A stretch of DNA of 47,936 nt from Bremerella alba (GCF_013618625.1 NZ_JABRWO010000022.1:1-47936), one strand, 5' to 3'. Shown: positions 8,414 through 18,067, counted from the first letter of the stretch. Notes: a model not told the origin generated them from the letters alone. Numbers and translations: made by a program.

Positions 8414-9889
8414 CTAGTCGATTTCAGGAATGGGGGCATCCTTCTCGATCTTTTCCCCCTCCCAAATCGCGATGCCATCGGTGTATGTCAGTATGCGATG
8501 CTGACTGTTGCGTGCTGGCATCTTGCTTTCCGCTGGCAGAAATTTGCTTAGAGTTTTGATCTTAGAAGCGTACTTTTTATCGCCAGCCAGGTTGGTCCAT
8601 TCATTGGGGTCGGACTGCATGTCGTACAGTTCCTGCGAACCGTCAGCGTATTGAATGAACCGCCAGTTTTCAGTGCGGATGCCATGATTGTCGTGATTGT
8701 GGGTTGTGATAGCCGGAAAATCACGTTTCGTATTCGCATCCTTCAGTTGAGGAACGAGCGAGTGCCCTTCCAAGCCGCTGGGCTGTTGCAAACCGGTCAG
8801 TTCACTTAGTGTTGGATAAATGTCGAGCAGTTCCGCTGGTTGTGTGCAGCGTTGGCCTTCGGTAACGCCTGGGCCAGCGAAGATAAGCGGAACGCGGGTA
8901 CCGTCATCCCATAATGTGTTTTTGCCGGTGATCTCTTTCTCGCCGATGTGCCAACCATGATCGGACCACAGAACGATAATGGTGTTGTCGCCATATTCGT
9001 TCTTTTCCAACGCCTCGATAACCCGACCGATTTGGGCATCCACAAAGCTAGTGCAGGCTAGGTAGCTGCGCGTCAGGTTCTTCCACTGATCGTCGTCCTT
9101 TAAGAACTTCAAGCGGGGTTCAGGCAACTTCCAATGCATATACCAGCTGAAACGTGGTGTATCCGCGCGGTCGTCAGCGATGATCTCAGGAACTTTTAGT
9201 TCGTCTTCGGGATAAAGGTCAAACCACTCCTGCGTAGCGTAACACGGGACGTGAGGCAGGAAGAAACCGACCGACAAGCAAAACGGTTCTTTGGGCTTCT
9301 CATTCAGCGTATTAACTGCCCAGGATGCAACCTGGTAATCCCCTTTGTCCTCATCCTTGTGAGGAAACACACCCCAGTCGACTAATGGATGAGCGGATGG
9401 TGTATTGACGAGTTTTTGTTTCGGTTTTGCTCCCACCGAGGCCGGAGGCCCAAGGACTTGAAATTCCTGATCCTTCCCTTTGCGACCATATCCACCGTGA
9501 TAAATCTTTCCCGTCGAGTAATTGGTATACCCGTTGGCATGGAGATGCTGTGGCAGTGTGACCAGTTCGGCTAGTTCCGGTACATCGCGAAACCAGGGAG
9601 ACAATCCGTAAATACCGGTCGACGAGGGACGAAGCCCGGTCATCAAGCTTGTTCGGGATGGATTGCACAAGGGCGATTGGCAATGAGCATTCAGAAAAAC
9701 AGTTCCACGTGCTGCGATACGATCGATATGCGGTGTCTTGGCTTGTGGATGTCCACCAAGGCAACCAATCCAGTCATTTTGGTCGTCGATCGAGATGAAA
9801 AGAATATTGGGTTTTTTGGCCTCGTCTGCTTGGGCCACTGCCGAACTTATCAGGATAAAGCAGACGGTGAAAGAAAGGAAAGTACGCAT
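8414..9889 (-). CDS. Secreted type I sulfatase (iduronate-2-sulfatase/choline-sulfatase like)
   Basis: 491 aa with an N-terminal signal peptide (residues 1-21, ending SSAVAQA). The catalytic core is intact. The metal-binding Asp pair is in FISIDDQND (about 32-39), and the formylglycine site CNPSR has its Cys at residue 75, followed by TSLMTG. The second metal segment is LWSDHGWHIGEK. The C-terminal subdomain ends with the usual RTENWRFIQYADGSQELYD block. It hydrolyses sulfate esters outside the cytoplasm, probably on sulfated polysaccharide or a breakdown product; the exact substrate cannot be told. An anaerobic sulfatase maturase or FGE would be needed elsewhere. Confidence 0.93.
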   Translation of the reverse strand: MRTFLSFTVCFILISSAVAQADEAKKPNILFISIDDQNDWIGCLGGHPQAKTPHIDRIAARGTVFLNAHCQSPLCNPSRTSLMTGLRPSSTGIYGLSPWFRDVPELAELVTLPQHLHANGYTNYSTGKIYHGGYGRKGKDQEFQVLGPPASVGAKPKQKLVNTPSAHPLVDWGVFPHKDEDKGDYQVASWAVNTLNEKPKEPFCLSVGFFLPHVPCYATQEWFDLYPEDELKVPEIIADDRADTPRFSWYMHWKLPEPRLKFLKDDDQWKNLTRSYLACTSFVDAQIGRVIEALEKNEYGDNTIIVLWSDHGWHIGEKEITGKNTLWDDGTRVPLIFAGPGVTEGQRCTQPAELLDIYPTLSELTGLQQPSGLEGHSLVPQLKDANTKRDFPAITTHNHDNHGIRTENWRFIQYADGSQELYDMQSDPNEWTNLAGDKKYASKIKTLSKFLPAESKMPARNSQHRILTYTDGIAIWEGEKIEKDAPIPEID

Positions 9890-9998
9890 GAACTAGCTCT
9901 AGTCTGGGGAGTGATGGGAGAACTCTGAGAGAGGAGTTCGTATTTTAAACCATCCGCGACCAGGAATCGAGCAATCAACCGCATTCCGAATTCGAACG

Positions 9999-10028
9999 AA
10001 AAAAAGCCCGATAGATTGACTATCGAGC
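9999..10028 (-). terminator. Rho-independent terminator of the Cys/His-rich protein gene
   Basis: Read on the - strand, a 9-bp stem (one G-U pair, arms 10020-10028 and 10006-10014) with a 5-nt loop is followed directly by seven T residues (10005-9999). It begins 29 nt after the stop codon at 10057. Confidence 0.85.
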
Positions 10029-10056
10029 CTTGGTAGCAGCGTCTGGTTTGCGACGA

Positions 10057-10833
10057 CTATCGCACCGCGCCGATCTCTTCACTTGGGTCATTCAGCATTG
10101 GTTCAAGTTCGGCATAGACCTTATCGAAGATGCGATTCGAGTAAGGCAGAGCTGGATTTTCAACCCAAGCGGCGGCACGGGCCTGCTGATCTGGGATGTG
10201 CAGCATGTTGTAAGGACGGAAGTAGTAGTAGGTCTTTGGGTAAGCGTCATAGGGGATGTGGGCAACCATGTTGCCTGGAGCGTGCCAAGGAGATGGCAAG
10301 CAGTGGCGAGCATAGAAACCACCATGGCCGTGTCCGAATCCATGACACCCACCGCTGCAACCCAGGTTGCAACCATGTGCTTTGCAGGAACCACACGAAT
10401 TGCAGCTACTTTCACACGAGGAAGCACAACCGCAGCTTACGGAAGAGTAATCTTCATGTGCGTTGTAAGAGCTGCTAACGGTGCTTTCATTCATGCTTTG
10501 CAGCTGAATGGCTTTCGGCGGTGTCGGCATGGCGTGCGGGCTGACGCTATCCGAGGGAGAAACGTCTTGCATCAGCGAAAATCGTCCGGATTTGGAGACA
10601 GTGGCAACTCTGATTGGTCGTTGAATCGTTGTCCGCGAGGGTTCATAACCCACCGCTTTCACTAATCCACCGCCAGTTTCCTGACTTAACTGCGATGCTG
10701 GCATGACCCCCAAAATAACTACAACTGGTTCGGCCTGCTCGGCAGCAACAGGTTGCTTAAGTTTAATGACTGGGGCGGGTTCGCCACCCTCGGCACCGAG
10801 AAGAACGGCAGCGATAACAAATACGGTGGTCAT
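10057..10833 (-). CDS. Secreted Cys/His/Gly-rich protein, unknown function
   Basis: 258 aa. A short hydrophobic start (MTTVFVIAAVLLGAEGG) looks like a signal peptide. Residues about 135-185 contain ten cysteines within roughly 55 residues, many in C-x2/3-C spacing, mixed with Gly and His (HGFGHGHGG). The C-terminal third has an aromatic block (KTYYYFRPYNMLHIP) and a normal amphipathic ending. The composition suggests disulfide stapling or metal binding in an envelope protein; which of these applies is not known. It has its own terminator and diverges from the Tad secretin gene. I do not recognise a named family beyond similar planctomycete proteins. Confidence 0.72.
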   Translation of the reverse strand: MTTVFVIAAVLLGAEGGEPAPVIKLKQPVAAEQAEPVVVILGVMPASQLSQETGGGLVKAVGYEPSRTTIQRPIRVATVSKSGRFSLMQDVSPSDSVSPHAMPTPPKAIQLQSMNESTVSSSYNAHEDYSSVSCGCASSCESSCNSCGSCKAHGCNLGCSGGCHGFGHGHGGFYARHCLPSPWHAPGNMVAHIPYDAYPKTYYYFRPYNMLHIPDQQARAAAWVENPALPYSNRIFDKVYAELEPMLNDPSEEIGAVR

Positions 10834-11246
10834 GGTAACTCAACCTTTGTTGGAGGATTGAGGAATGTGAGTTGGTGTCGTGCGCAATGTAAGTGCGTCG
10901 TTGTTACGTTCGGCACTTTCCGAACCATCTCTACGAAAATATCGTATCGTCCGTTTGAGTTGACGCAGTCCCCCCAGATTCACAGGTGATAATCGCTACA
11001 TAAGATAAATAGAGTCTAAACCCAACTCCATAACTAGTGTATTTCGTTCAGGTCACCGGTGGGGATAATTCCCTAACAAATCGTATTAGGCACAAATACG
11101 GCTCAACTAACACAATCGGAACATCCGAAACCATAAGTGATCCACGTTCCGCCCTGATATCGGGTGGCGGGCGAGAATGACCCTTTCGTAAGCAGTCTTG
11201 CCGATCACGACCGTTCCCAACCAGCGTATGTGGTGGTAGGTATCCC
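10834..11246. promoter_or_regulatory. 413-bp divergent intergenic region between the Cys-rich protein and the Tad secretin
   Basis: No credible gene is present. It must hold the promoters of both flanking genes. I find the 8-bp palindrome CACCGGTG near 11055 and an imperfect GC-rich inverted repeat with 5-bp arms CCGCC/GGCGG at about 11152-11173, centred on GATATC. No convincing -35/-10 pair or sigma-54 site was found. The secretin start at 11247 has no strong Shine-Dalgarno sequence. Confidence 0.5.
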
Positions 11247-12899
11247 ATGAAAAGTTTGTTCCAACTTACCGTTCAGTATGGCAGTCGCACGGCTATCGCC
11301 GCGGCCATGGCTGGGGTATTTACCCTTATGCCCGCAACTGCCCAGGCACAAATTGCCGCTGAACTACCCGGCCCGCGAAACGAGCAACTCATCGAGAAGC
11401 CGAGTGAATCGGTTCTGATGAAAGAATCGAACCTGATCCAAGAGGTCCTCGAACCGGAATTAATTTTCCGAGTCGAGCCGACGCGGTCGAAGATTCTGAA
11501 AACAAAACTTCCAATGACTCGGGTGGCGATCACCAGTCCAGACATTGTTGAAATCAACGAATTCAGCACGACGGAAGTGGAAGTAATCGGTTTGAAGGCC
11601 GGCGAAACCACGATGACCATCTGGTTTGCAGCTCCGGACGGAACATCGACCGTTCTCCGTTATCTGGTCAAGGTCGCTGCCAACAGCGAAGAACAACGCC
11701 GTGCGGAAATCGAATACGGCAAGCTTGAATCTCGCCTCAACGAGTTATTCCCGAATAGCATCGTTCAGCTGATTCCTGTTTCCGACAAACTGATTGTCCG
11801 CGGCCAAGCTCGCGACGCCCAAGAGGCTGCTCAGATTATCGCCGTACTCGGCGGTCAATCAATCGACCAGAGCGGCAATCTTACGATGGGAGCGAACCTG
11901 GGTACGGCGGCAATTCTTCCGGGAGCGGAAGACCTTCGAACGACCAGCATTATTGACTTGCTGCAAGTTCCTGGTGAACAACAGGTGATGTTGAAAGTTC
12001 GCATTGCAGAGCTTCAACGCACCGCTGCCAGAAACCTTGGTTTCGATTTTAGCGTCAGTGGCGAAAACTACGACGTGTCCCATATTATTGGTGCCGGAGC
12101 AGGCAATCTTACTGCGATTCTCGATGGCGGCGATGTCGAACTGTTTTTACAGGCGACAAGCAGCAACGGGATGGCCAAGATTTTGGCTGAACCGACGCTG
12201 GTTACCATCAGTGGTAAGTCGGCCAACTTCATCGCCGGTGGTGAATTTGCCGTGCCAACAGCTGTCGGTGTTGGTGGTATCGGGGCCGTGTCGACGACCT
12301 TCCGAGGTTTCGGTACGCAGCTCGCGTTCACCCCGACCGTTCTCGACAAAGATAAGATCCGCCTACAGGTTGCACCATCGTTCAGCTCGATTAACTCGAG
12401 TAACACGGTGGATGGCATCCCTGGCTTGGATATCCGAGGTGTCACGACCACCGTTGATCTGCGAGAAGGCCAATGGCTTGCCGTTGCTGGCCTGATCCAG
12501 GACGAACTTGCAGGCAGCCGTGTTCGTCTGCCTGGAATTGGCGATATTCCTCTGATTGGTGCCGCGTTTGGTCGTCAGACCACAACCCGATCGGAGACCG
12601 AATTGGTGGTCCTTGTCAGTCCAGAACTGGTTCATCCAATGGAAGTCGAACAGCTTCCTTTGTTCCTGCCTGGTACTGATGTGACCGACCCAACCAATAA
12701 AGAGTTCTTCTGGCATCAGCAAATTGAAGGTCGCCCTGGCTACGACTACCGCAGCACAGTATGGCCAGCAATGCGACACCAGATTCACCATGAGAATCAC
12801 GAGATTCTCAAGGCTCAGCGACATGCTCGCAAAGCCAGCCGACATTACCACGAGTGCGAAGATTACTACATCTCCGGACCACAAGGTTTTTCCAACTAA
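11247..12899 (+). CDS. cpaC: Tad pilus outer-membrane secretin (RcpA/CpaC family)
   Basis: 550 aa. A signal peptide (cleavage near ATAQAQ, residue 35-36) is followed by a pilus-type N-terminal domain (about 50-135) and a BON-like region (about 140-215, with KLIVRGQARDAQEAAQII). The secretin domain spans about 250-465 with VMLKVRIAELQR, AEPTLVTISG, FTPTV and LPGIGDIPLIG. It forms the multimeric outer-membrane channel through which the Flp pilus exits. After the secretin domain there is an unusual 60-residue His/Arg-rich tail (about 490-550, with HQIHHENH). It opens a three-gene + strand cluster with two lipoprotein genes, which converges on the tad machinery genes. The tail's role is unknown. 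Confidence 0.93.
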   Translation: MKSLFQLTVQYGSRTAIAAAMAGVFTLMPATAQAQIAAELPGPRNEQLIEKPSESVLMKESNLIQEVLEPELIFRVEPTRSKILKTKLPMTRVAITSPDIVEINEFSTTEVEVIGLKAGETTMTIWFAAPDGTSTVLRYLVKVAANSEEQRRAEIEYGKLESRLNELFPNSIVQLIPVSDKLIVRGQARDAQEAAQIIAVLGGQSIDQSGNLTMGANLGTAAILPGAEDLRTTSIIDLLQVPGEQQVMLKVRIAELQRTAARNLGFDFSVSGENYDVSHIIGAGAGNLTAILDGGDVELFLQATSSNGMAKILAEPTLVTISGKSANFIAGGEFAVPTAVGVGGIGAVSTTFRGFGTQLAFTPTVLDKDKIRLQVAPSFSSINSSNTVDGIPGLDIRGVTTTVDLREGQWLAVAGLIQDELAGSRVRLPGIGDIPLIGAAFGRQTTTRSETELVVLVSPELVHPMEVEQLPLFLPGTDVTDPTNKEFFWHQQIEGRPGYDYRSTVWPAMRHQIHHENHEILKAQRHARKASRHYHECEDYYISGPQGFSN

Positions 12900-12970
12900 C
12901 TAGGCCCAAAGGTGGCAAGACCCAGCACCTTTTTCGTTCCCGCGACGAATCCAAATTGAGGATAGCCAAG

Positions 12971-13594
12971 ATGACCCTATTCAATCGAACTGCTGGAGGC
13001 CTGACGCTTGCCCTGGTGGCGGCTGGCCTGGTTGGTTGCCAAAGCGGCCCTCGTATCGAGCCCGCACCTCCGACTATGTTGGGGGCCTCACTTGATGAAA
13101 TGAACCGCACTCAGGAACTGAATGCGGAAGCAGCCAAGTACGTCGTCTATCAGCACGAATTCGAGCCGAACTTCGTCGATAGCAAAGGCGAAAAGAACGC
13201 TTGGAAGCTTAACGATTACGGCGAGGATCACCTGAAACAAATTGCCGCGAACTTGCTTCGTGGTGACGAGCTTCCAGTAGTTGTCGAACGAAGCCAGACT
13301 TCACCAAAGCCTGGCACTGAATACCAATACCCGCTCCACTACAACGATGAGCTAGACGAGAAGCGTCGACGCTGTGTTGTGGCTGCACTTACCGCAATGG
13401 GTGTTACCGATGCTGAATCGCGAGTCGTTGTCGCACCATCCTTCTCGGAAGGTTTGACCAGCGGCGAAGCTGCAGCAGCCTACCAACGTGGAATGTCCTA
13501 TGGCGGTGGCTATGGCGGCGGATACGGTGGCGGCGGCTTTGGTGGAGGCGGTGGCTTTGGTGGTGGCTTTGGTGGTGGAGGCGGCTTCTTCTAA
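12971..13594 (+). CDS. Tad-locus lipoprotein with Gly-rich tail
   Basis: 207 aa from ATG 12971; the longer frame from 12854 overlaps the secretin and would spoil the signal. Residues 1-22 form a lipoprotein signal with lipobox LVGC. The middle (about 40-155) is soluble with no recognised fold. The last 40 residues are almost only Gly with Tyr/Phe (GGYGGGYGGGGFGGG pattern), a low-complexity flexible tail. Position between secretin and TadD suggests an outer-membrane accessory of the Tad system, in the place where RcpB/CpaD sits in other bacteria. I see no sequence reason to call it CpaD. Function inferred from context only. Confidence 0.75.
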   Translation: MTLFNRTAGGLTLALVAAGLVGCQSGPRIEPAPPTMLGASLDEMNRTQELNAEAAKYVVYQHEFEPNFVDSKGEKNAWKLNDYGEDHLKQIAANLLRGDELPVVVERSQTSPKPGTEYQYPLHYNDELDEKRRRCVVAALTAMGVTDAESRVVVAPSFSEGLTSGEAAAAYQRGMSYGGGYGGGYGGGGFGGGGGFGGGFGGGGGFF

Positions 13595-13645
13595 TCGAGG
13601 AAGTCTGCCAAGCGGAAATGGACCTTGAACCTGCGACTTTTAGAA

Positions 13646-14782
13646 ATGACGAGCCGAATGAACTATCACGTGGTTCTGCCAATCGTAATGATCGCATCAT
13701 GTCTGGTGGTTAGTGGTTGTGCCACCAGCCGACCAGGCATGGGGTCCATGTTCTCTATGACGGAAGCGTCGGTCGAGAACAATTTCACCCAAGAGATGAG
13801 TTTCGCCCGACTTTCGGAACGCAATGGCGATAACGTGAAAGCGAAGAAGCTTTATCGCCACATCCTATCGAGAGACCCAGAGAATCGAGTCGCCCTGCAT
13901 CGCATGGGCGTCATCTCGGGTAAAGAAGGTCAGTACGCCCAAGCAGTCGAATACTTGACACATGGGGCAACGGTCGATGATCCTTCTGCCGAAATGCTAT
14001 CGGATCTTGGTTATGTTTACTATCTGCAACACAACCAAGAGTTGGCCAAAACGACCTTAGAACGCGCACTGGCCGAAGACCCAGACTACGAGGCTGCTCG
14101 CACTAACCTGGCAGTCGTTTACGCTGAACTGGGCCAATATGACATTGCTTTGAGTCATTTCCGTCAGATTTCAGATGAAGCCGAGGCCCTTTCCAACCTG
14201 GCCTACATCCAAAGCCAGCGGGGCGACCTTGAACTCGCCCAGGCGAATTACAGTCGAGCCCTCGATATTGATAAACGCCTCCGTCCGGCAGCCGAGGCAC
14301 TGATTCAGATTGCTCAGATGACTGGGGACGTCACAGATCGTCCGAACGTACGACCACATGTCGTTCCTACCCAAGAGCAGCAGCAACAGGAATTGGTCGC
14401 ACAATCACGATCCTCGATTCCAGCGGCTTCTCAGTTCGCTCCGCAAACTTCTGCCGTTGCTTCCCAAACACCCGAATCGGCGACCAACAATCCGCTGCGC
14501 ACGGCATCTCGATTCGCGGAATCACAAACGTCCGTACAGCAGGTGCAATATAGCGGCGAATCTGCAAAGGCCCCAGCGACCAGTGGTAATGCAGCGTTGA
14601 CCATTCCCACCCAAAGCATGAGAGCCGATCCCGCGGTGTTCCAGATCTCTGACGAACCTGCCACGTCGAATGTTCAGCAGCCTGCCAGAGCATCGACACA
14701 AATCGGAGCGATGCAGTCGGCGTCCGCTGAAAGCTTCAATCAGCAGATCATGGGTGCGCTGCAAGCGGCGTCGACCAAGTAG
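13646..14782 (+). CDS. tadD: TadD-like TPR lipoprotein
   Basis: 378 aa from ATG 13646; a second ATG at 13658 and a TTG at 13625 are in frame. 13646 gives a charged n-region (MTSR) before the hydrophobic stretch and lipobox VVSGC. Residues about 55-225 hold four to five TPR units (for example AKKLYRHILSRDPENRVALHRMG and AQANYSRALDIDKRL). TadD-type proteins are pilotin-like helpers of secretin assembly. The last 150 residues are Gln/Ser/Ala-rich and look disordered. It ends 2 nt from the stop of tadC on the other strand, so the two tad operons abut with no room for a terminator. Confidence 0.85.
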   Translation: MTSRMNYHVVLPIVMIASCLVVSGCATSRPGMGSMFSMTEASVENNFTQEMSFARLSERNGDNVKAKKLYRHILSRDPENRVALHRMGVISGKEGQYAQAVEYLTHGATVDDPSAEMLSDLGYVYYLQHNQELAKTTLERALAEDPDYEAARTNLAVVYAELGQYDIALSHFRQISDEAEALSNLAYIQSQRGDLELAQANYSRALDIDKRLRPAAEALIQIAQMTGDVTDRPNVRPHVVPTQEQQQQELVAQSRSSIPAASQFAPQTSAVASQTPESATNNPLRTASRFAESQTSVQQVQYSGESAKAPATSGNAALTIPTQSMRADPAVFQISDEPATSNVQQPARASTQIGAMQSASAESFNQQIMGALQAASTK

Positions 14783-14784
14783 TC

Positions 14785-15768
14785 TTAATTGCCGGTCGGG
14801 GAAACGCCCGTCTGGCTGTCCGGAATCGCAGAGATGGAAGCTTGGGTCGCTGACTGATTCAACGCTCCGCCGGGTGCCGTTTCTCGCTGGGAAAAGTTCC
14901 GAAGCTCCATCAAAGCCGGTCCGAGCAATAGCACATAGATCGGTGGGGCCAAGAAGAAGATCACCGGGAATAGCAGCTTGATCGATGTGCGATTCCCTTC
15001 TTCTTCTGCCCGTTGGCGACGCGTTTCTCGGATGCTGTCGGCAAACTCGTGAAACGCATTGGCAACGTTTCCGCCCAGACGTTCGGCGTGGTGAATCATT
15101 GTCGAAAGCGCGGTCACATCGGGGTCGTCGACACGCTTGGCGAATTCTTTCAACGCGTAATCGAGCGATCGAGCCGAGCCTTGCCCTTCAAGGATCGTCA
15201 ACTCGCAAGACAAGTCGTTGTGCGAGCCTCGAAGTTCGCGGCTGACGTGGGCGATGGCTCTCTGGAGCGGCATGCCAGCCGATACCGTCATCGTTACCAT
15301 ATCCAAAGCGTCGGGAAGGCCGTAGCGAATCCGTTGTACGCGGGCCGATGCCGAAGACGACAAAATGATTCGCGGTAGCCCCCAGATCAATATCAGGACG
15401 ATGCCACCGACGATAAAGTAAAACTGCTGAGCTTCCGCGCCATCGTTGATCGTCAAAACGAGTGCAACGGCGACAAAAGCCAGCCAGGCGAGAACTGCCG
15501 CATTACGCAGTGCCAGATAATCTTCGGCGGCGTACTTACCGTAGTGGCCTGCTTTGACCAGCTCCGATTGAAGCTTGTCGCGACTTTCGTTGGCGATAGG
15601 AATCATGTAAGCGAAAAGCTTGGTGAAAACACCCAACGACTTACCGCTCGAGGCTTCCAAGTAATCTTGGGCTCGATTACGCCCCAGCCAAAGCATAAGG
15701 CTGCCTACCAGAAACAGCAAAATGCTAATTCCGAGAAAGGCTCCGACAACTTCCAAGCTAAAAGGCAT
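14785..15768 (-). CDS. tadC: Tad pilus inner-membrane platform protein TadC
   Basis: 327 aa with an N-terminal membrane segment (about 5-27), two central ones (about 85-125) and one near the C-terminus (about 265-285). It contains the type II secretion F domain (about 160-285): YGLPDALDMVTMTVSAGMPLQRAI and DVTALSTMIHHAERLGGNVA are typical. With TadB it forms the platform that couples ATPase TadA to pilin extraction. It starts 14 nt after tadB and is the last gene of the long - strand tad operon. An Ala/Ser/Gln-rich tail of about 30 residues follows the last helix. Confidence 0.93.
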   Translation of the reverse strand: MPFSLEVVGAFLGISILLFLVGSLMLWLGRNRAQDYLEASSGKSLGVFTKLFAYMIPIANESRDKLQSELVKAGHYGKYAAEDYLALRNAAVLAWLAFVAVALVLTINDGAEAQQFYFIVGGIVLILIWGLPRIILSSSASARVQRIRYGLPDALDMVTMTVSAGMPLQRAIAHVSRELRGSHNDLSCELTILEGQGSARSLDYALKEFAKRVDDPDVTALSTMIHHAERLGGNVANAFHEFADSIRETRRQRAEEEGNRTSIKLLFPVIFFLAPPIYVLLLGPALMELRNFSQRETAPGGALNQSATQASISAIPDSQTGVSPTGN

Positions 15769-15782
15769 ATGAGAACTCTTGA

Positions 15783-16724
15783 TTAATAACGGCTACGTAA
15801 CATACGGCTGACGATTAGCAAGCCAACGACTTGCGAAATGGCCGCACCAATCAGCACGAGTCGGCCTGTCGGGTCGTTCCATAACGAGCTGCTGTACTCT
15901 GGCTGAACGAAGAACAGGTACATAAATAGCAATGGACCCAAGCATGAAATGATGAGGGCCGTGATACGCCCGGCACCGGTCACACTCTTAAGTTGTCGCT
16001 GGTAGCTCATCCGATCACGAATTACGCTGGCCAGACGTTCCAAGGTCTTGGGCAGGTTACCACCCGCTTCACGGTGAACGCTTAGTGCCGAGGCGAAAAT
16101 ACGAACGTCCATGGTGGGCACGCGATAGGCAAAGCTTTTCATGGCCGCCGATAGCGAGAGGCCCATCTCTAAATGTTTGGCAATCCGGCGGAATTCTCCC
16201 GCGACAGGGTCGTTCACCGATCCGCCAATCATGACCAATGCCTGATCCAAGCTTTCTCCGGCACGAACGGCTCGCGCTAGAAGATCGAGGGCCGTGGGAA
16301 ACTGGTCTTCAAACTGCTTCATCACGCGTTTGTAAGTGATCGAAAGTATGATGAAGCACACGGCGATTCCGAAAATTCCTGCCACGACGCTATACAGAAT
16401 GTCTTCCGTGAAGACAAAGACGGCCATGCCTGCGGTGATCCCGATCAAAATGAATAGCATCGCCGCCATGGTGATGCTTGTGTTCATTCCGGTCATATAG
16501 ATGGCTCGTTCCAGCCACGCGTCAAACCGACCGACGCCGGTTGCGTCGGCTTCTTCAATCCGAGCAGGCAACTTCTTCAAAATCGGAGATGCCATCAAGC
16601 GAGATTCACGCGAGACGAACAAATCGCGAACACCCATCAGCAACGCCCCGAGTGCGGCGGCCATTCCACCGAACACGAAGATCGGCAGAGAGTTGGCATT
16701 CAGAGCGAGGGCTAGTTGATCCAC
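15783..16724 (-). CDS. tadB: Tad pilus inner-membrane platform protein TadB
   Basis: 313 aa, with membrane segments at about 13-30, 87-105, 110-130, and two near the C-terminus. The type II secretion F domain (about 145-270) has FPTALDLLARAVRAGESLDQAL and VHREAGGNLPKTLERLA, typical of TadB and its paralogue TadC. It works with TadC and TadA to assemble the Flp pilus. It sits 29 nt downstream of the ATPase gene and 14 nt upstream of tadC. Confidence 0.94.
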   Translation of the reverse strand: MDQLALALNANSLPIFVFGGMAAALGALLMGVRDLFVSRESRLMASPILKKLPARIEEADATGVGRFDAWLERAIYMTGMNTSITMAAMLFILIGITAGMAVFVFTEDILYSVVAGIFGIAVCFIILSITYKRVMKQFEDQFPTALDLLARAVRAGESLDQALVMIGGSVNDPVAGEFRRIAKHLEMGLSLSAAMKSFAYRVPTMDVRIFASALSVHREAGGNLPKTLERLASVIRDRMSYQRQLKSVTGAGRITALIISCLGPLLFMYLFFVQPEYSSSLWNDPTGRLVLIGAAISQVVGLLIVSRMLRSRY

Positions 16725-16753
16725 GGCGGGACTCTCTCTTGGGGTGCGATGGT

Positions 16754-18067
16754 TTAGGTGGTGGCCTGGAAGATTTGCGTGTCGATGCTAACGCCTGACT
16801 CCAGGAACCGATTGACACACTGCGGTTGGTAGCCGGTAACGACGAATCGGCCGGTGGCCTTGCCGTCGGCATCGAGCCCTTGATGCTCGAAGCGGAAGAT
16901 GTCGTTCAGCTGATACTCGCCCCCTTCGGTGCCGGCGATCTCGGCGATTCGCATCACCTTACGCACACCACCTTTGAGACGCGCCACGTGAACAATGATG
17001 CGGATGCCGCTGGCAACGTAGCGGCGAATGACACTGACCGGCAATTCGAAGCCGGCCATCGCCACCATCATTTCTAAGCGGTGCAAAGCATCTGCGGCGT
17101 CGTTGGCGTGAATTGTCGTTAGCGAGCCTTCGTGACCCGTGTTCATGGCTTGCAGCATGTCCAGAGCTTCGGCCCCGCGGACTTCGCCCACGAGAATACG
17201 ATCGGGACGCATACGCAAGCTGTTGCGAACCAGGTCACGCGGGGTGACGGCTCCTTGCCCTTCCGAGTTCGCCGGGCGTGTTTCCATGCCAACCACATGC
17301 GAGTGCTGCAGCAGAAGTTCGGCAGAGTCTTCAATGGTGACAATGCGTTCGTCGTGAGGGATCGACTTGCTCAGAGCGTTGAGCATGGTCGTTTTACCGG
17401 CACCCGTACCGCCAGAGATCATGAAGCTGACACGACCTTGGACGGCGGCTTCCAGGAAATCGACCATCGGTTGACTGATTGTTTCGTTCTCGAGCAACTT
17501 CTCGAGACGAAGATGCTCGACACCAAAACGGCGAATGGAAAGCTTGGGCCCATTCAAGGCCAGCGGGGGAACTACCGCGTTGATACGCGAACCGTCCGGC
17601 AGTCGGGCGTCGACCATAGGGCTGACTTCGTCAATCCGGCGACCGACGCGGGCGACGACGCGTTGGATGATCCGAATCAGGTGGGCGTCGTCAGCAAATA
17701 CGATGTCCGACTTTTCGAGCCGACCCAGGCGTTCCAGGTAAACTTCGTGGGCGTTGTTGACCAAAATATCGCTGATCGTTGGGTCGTCCATCAGCGGTTC
17801 GAGTGGCCCCAGGCCGAATACCTCGGCTTGAAGATCTTCCAGCAGTCGCGGGTGGAGGTCTTTGTCGATCTTCGGACGATAGTCGCGAATGACTTCCTTG
17901 GCCAGATTCTCGACGTTGGTCCGCATCCGCTCGTCGTCGATTCGTGCGACCAGAGATAGGTCCAGCGACTCGACCAACTGCTCGTGGATGTCCGCCTTGA
18001 GACATTGGAAATCGATCTCGCTAAGAGGCGTTTCCGACTTGGGCTGCGAAGAGGTAAATCGAATCAT
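16754..18067 (-). CDS. tadA: Tad secretion ATPase TadA/CpaF
   Basis: 437 aa. The N-terminal domain of CpaF type (about 1-200) is followed by the RecA-like core. Walker A is [12 protein letters not shown] (about residue 220) and the Asp box/Walker B region is [19 protein letters not shown]. The His box is seen as [14 protein letters not shown]. Hexameric ATPase that powers pilin assembly at the inner membrane. It lies 76 nt after cpaB and 29 nt before tadB in the same operon. A long open frame lies on the opposite strand (17132-17959) but is a codon-bias shadow. Confidence 0.96.
   Translation of the reverse strand: MIRFTSSQPKSETPLSEIDFQCLKADIHEQLVESLDLSLVARIDDERMRTNVENLAKEVIRDYRPKIDKDLHPRLLEDLQAEVFGLGPLEPLMDDPTISDILVNNAHEVYLERLGRLEKSDIVFADDAHLIRIIQRVVARVGRRIDEVSPMVDARLPDGSRINAVVPPLALNGPKLSIRRFGVEHLRLEKLLENETISQPMVDFLEAAVQGRVSFMISGGTGAGKTTMLNALSKSIPHDERIVTIEDSAELLLQHSHVVGMETRPANSEGQGAVTPRDLVRNSLRMRPDRILVGEVRGAEALDMLQAMNTGHEGSLTTIHANDAADALHRLEMMVAMAGFELPVSVIRRYVASGIRIIVHVARLKGGVRKVMRIAEIAGTEGGEYQLNDIFRFEHQGLDADGKATGRFVVTGYQPQCVNRFLESGVSIDTQIFQATT

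Noticed and set aside
12363-12884. 173-aa open frame on - opposite the secretin
   Set aside because: Antisense to the secretin domain; hydrophobic runs come from the reverse complement of beta-strand coding sequence.
13500-13592. Possible tandem repeat or recombination site
   Set aside because: The repeated GGTGGCGG-type bases simply encode the glycine-rich tail of the lipoprotein.
17132-17959. 275-aa open frame on + opposite tadA
   Set aside because: Fully antisense to a well-conserved ATPase; composition is that of a shadow frame and no family motif is present.
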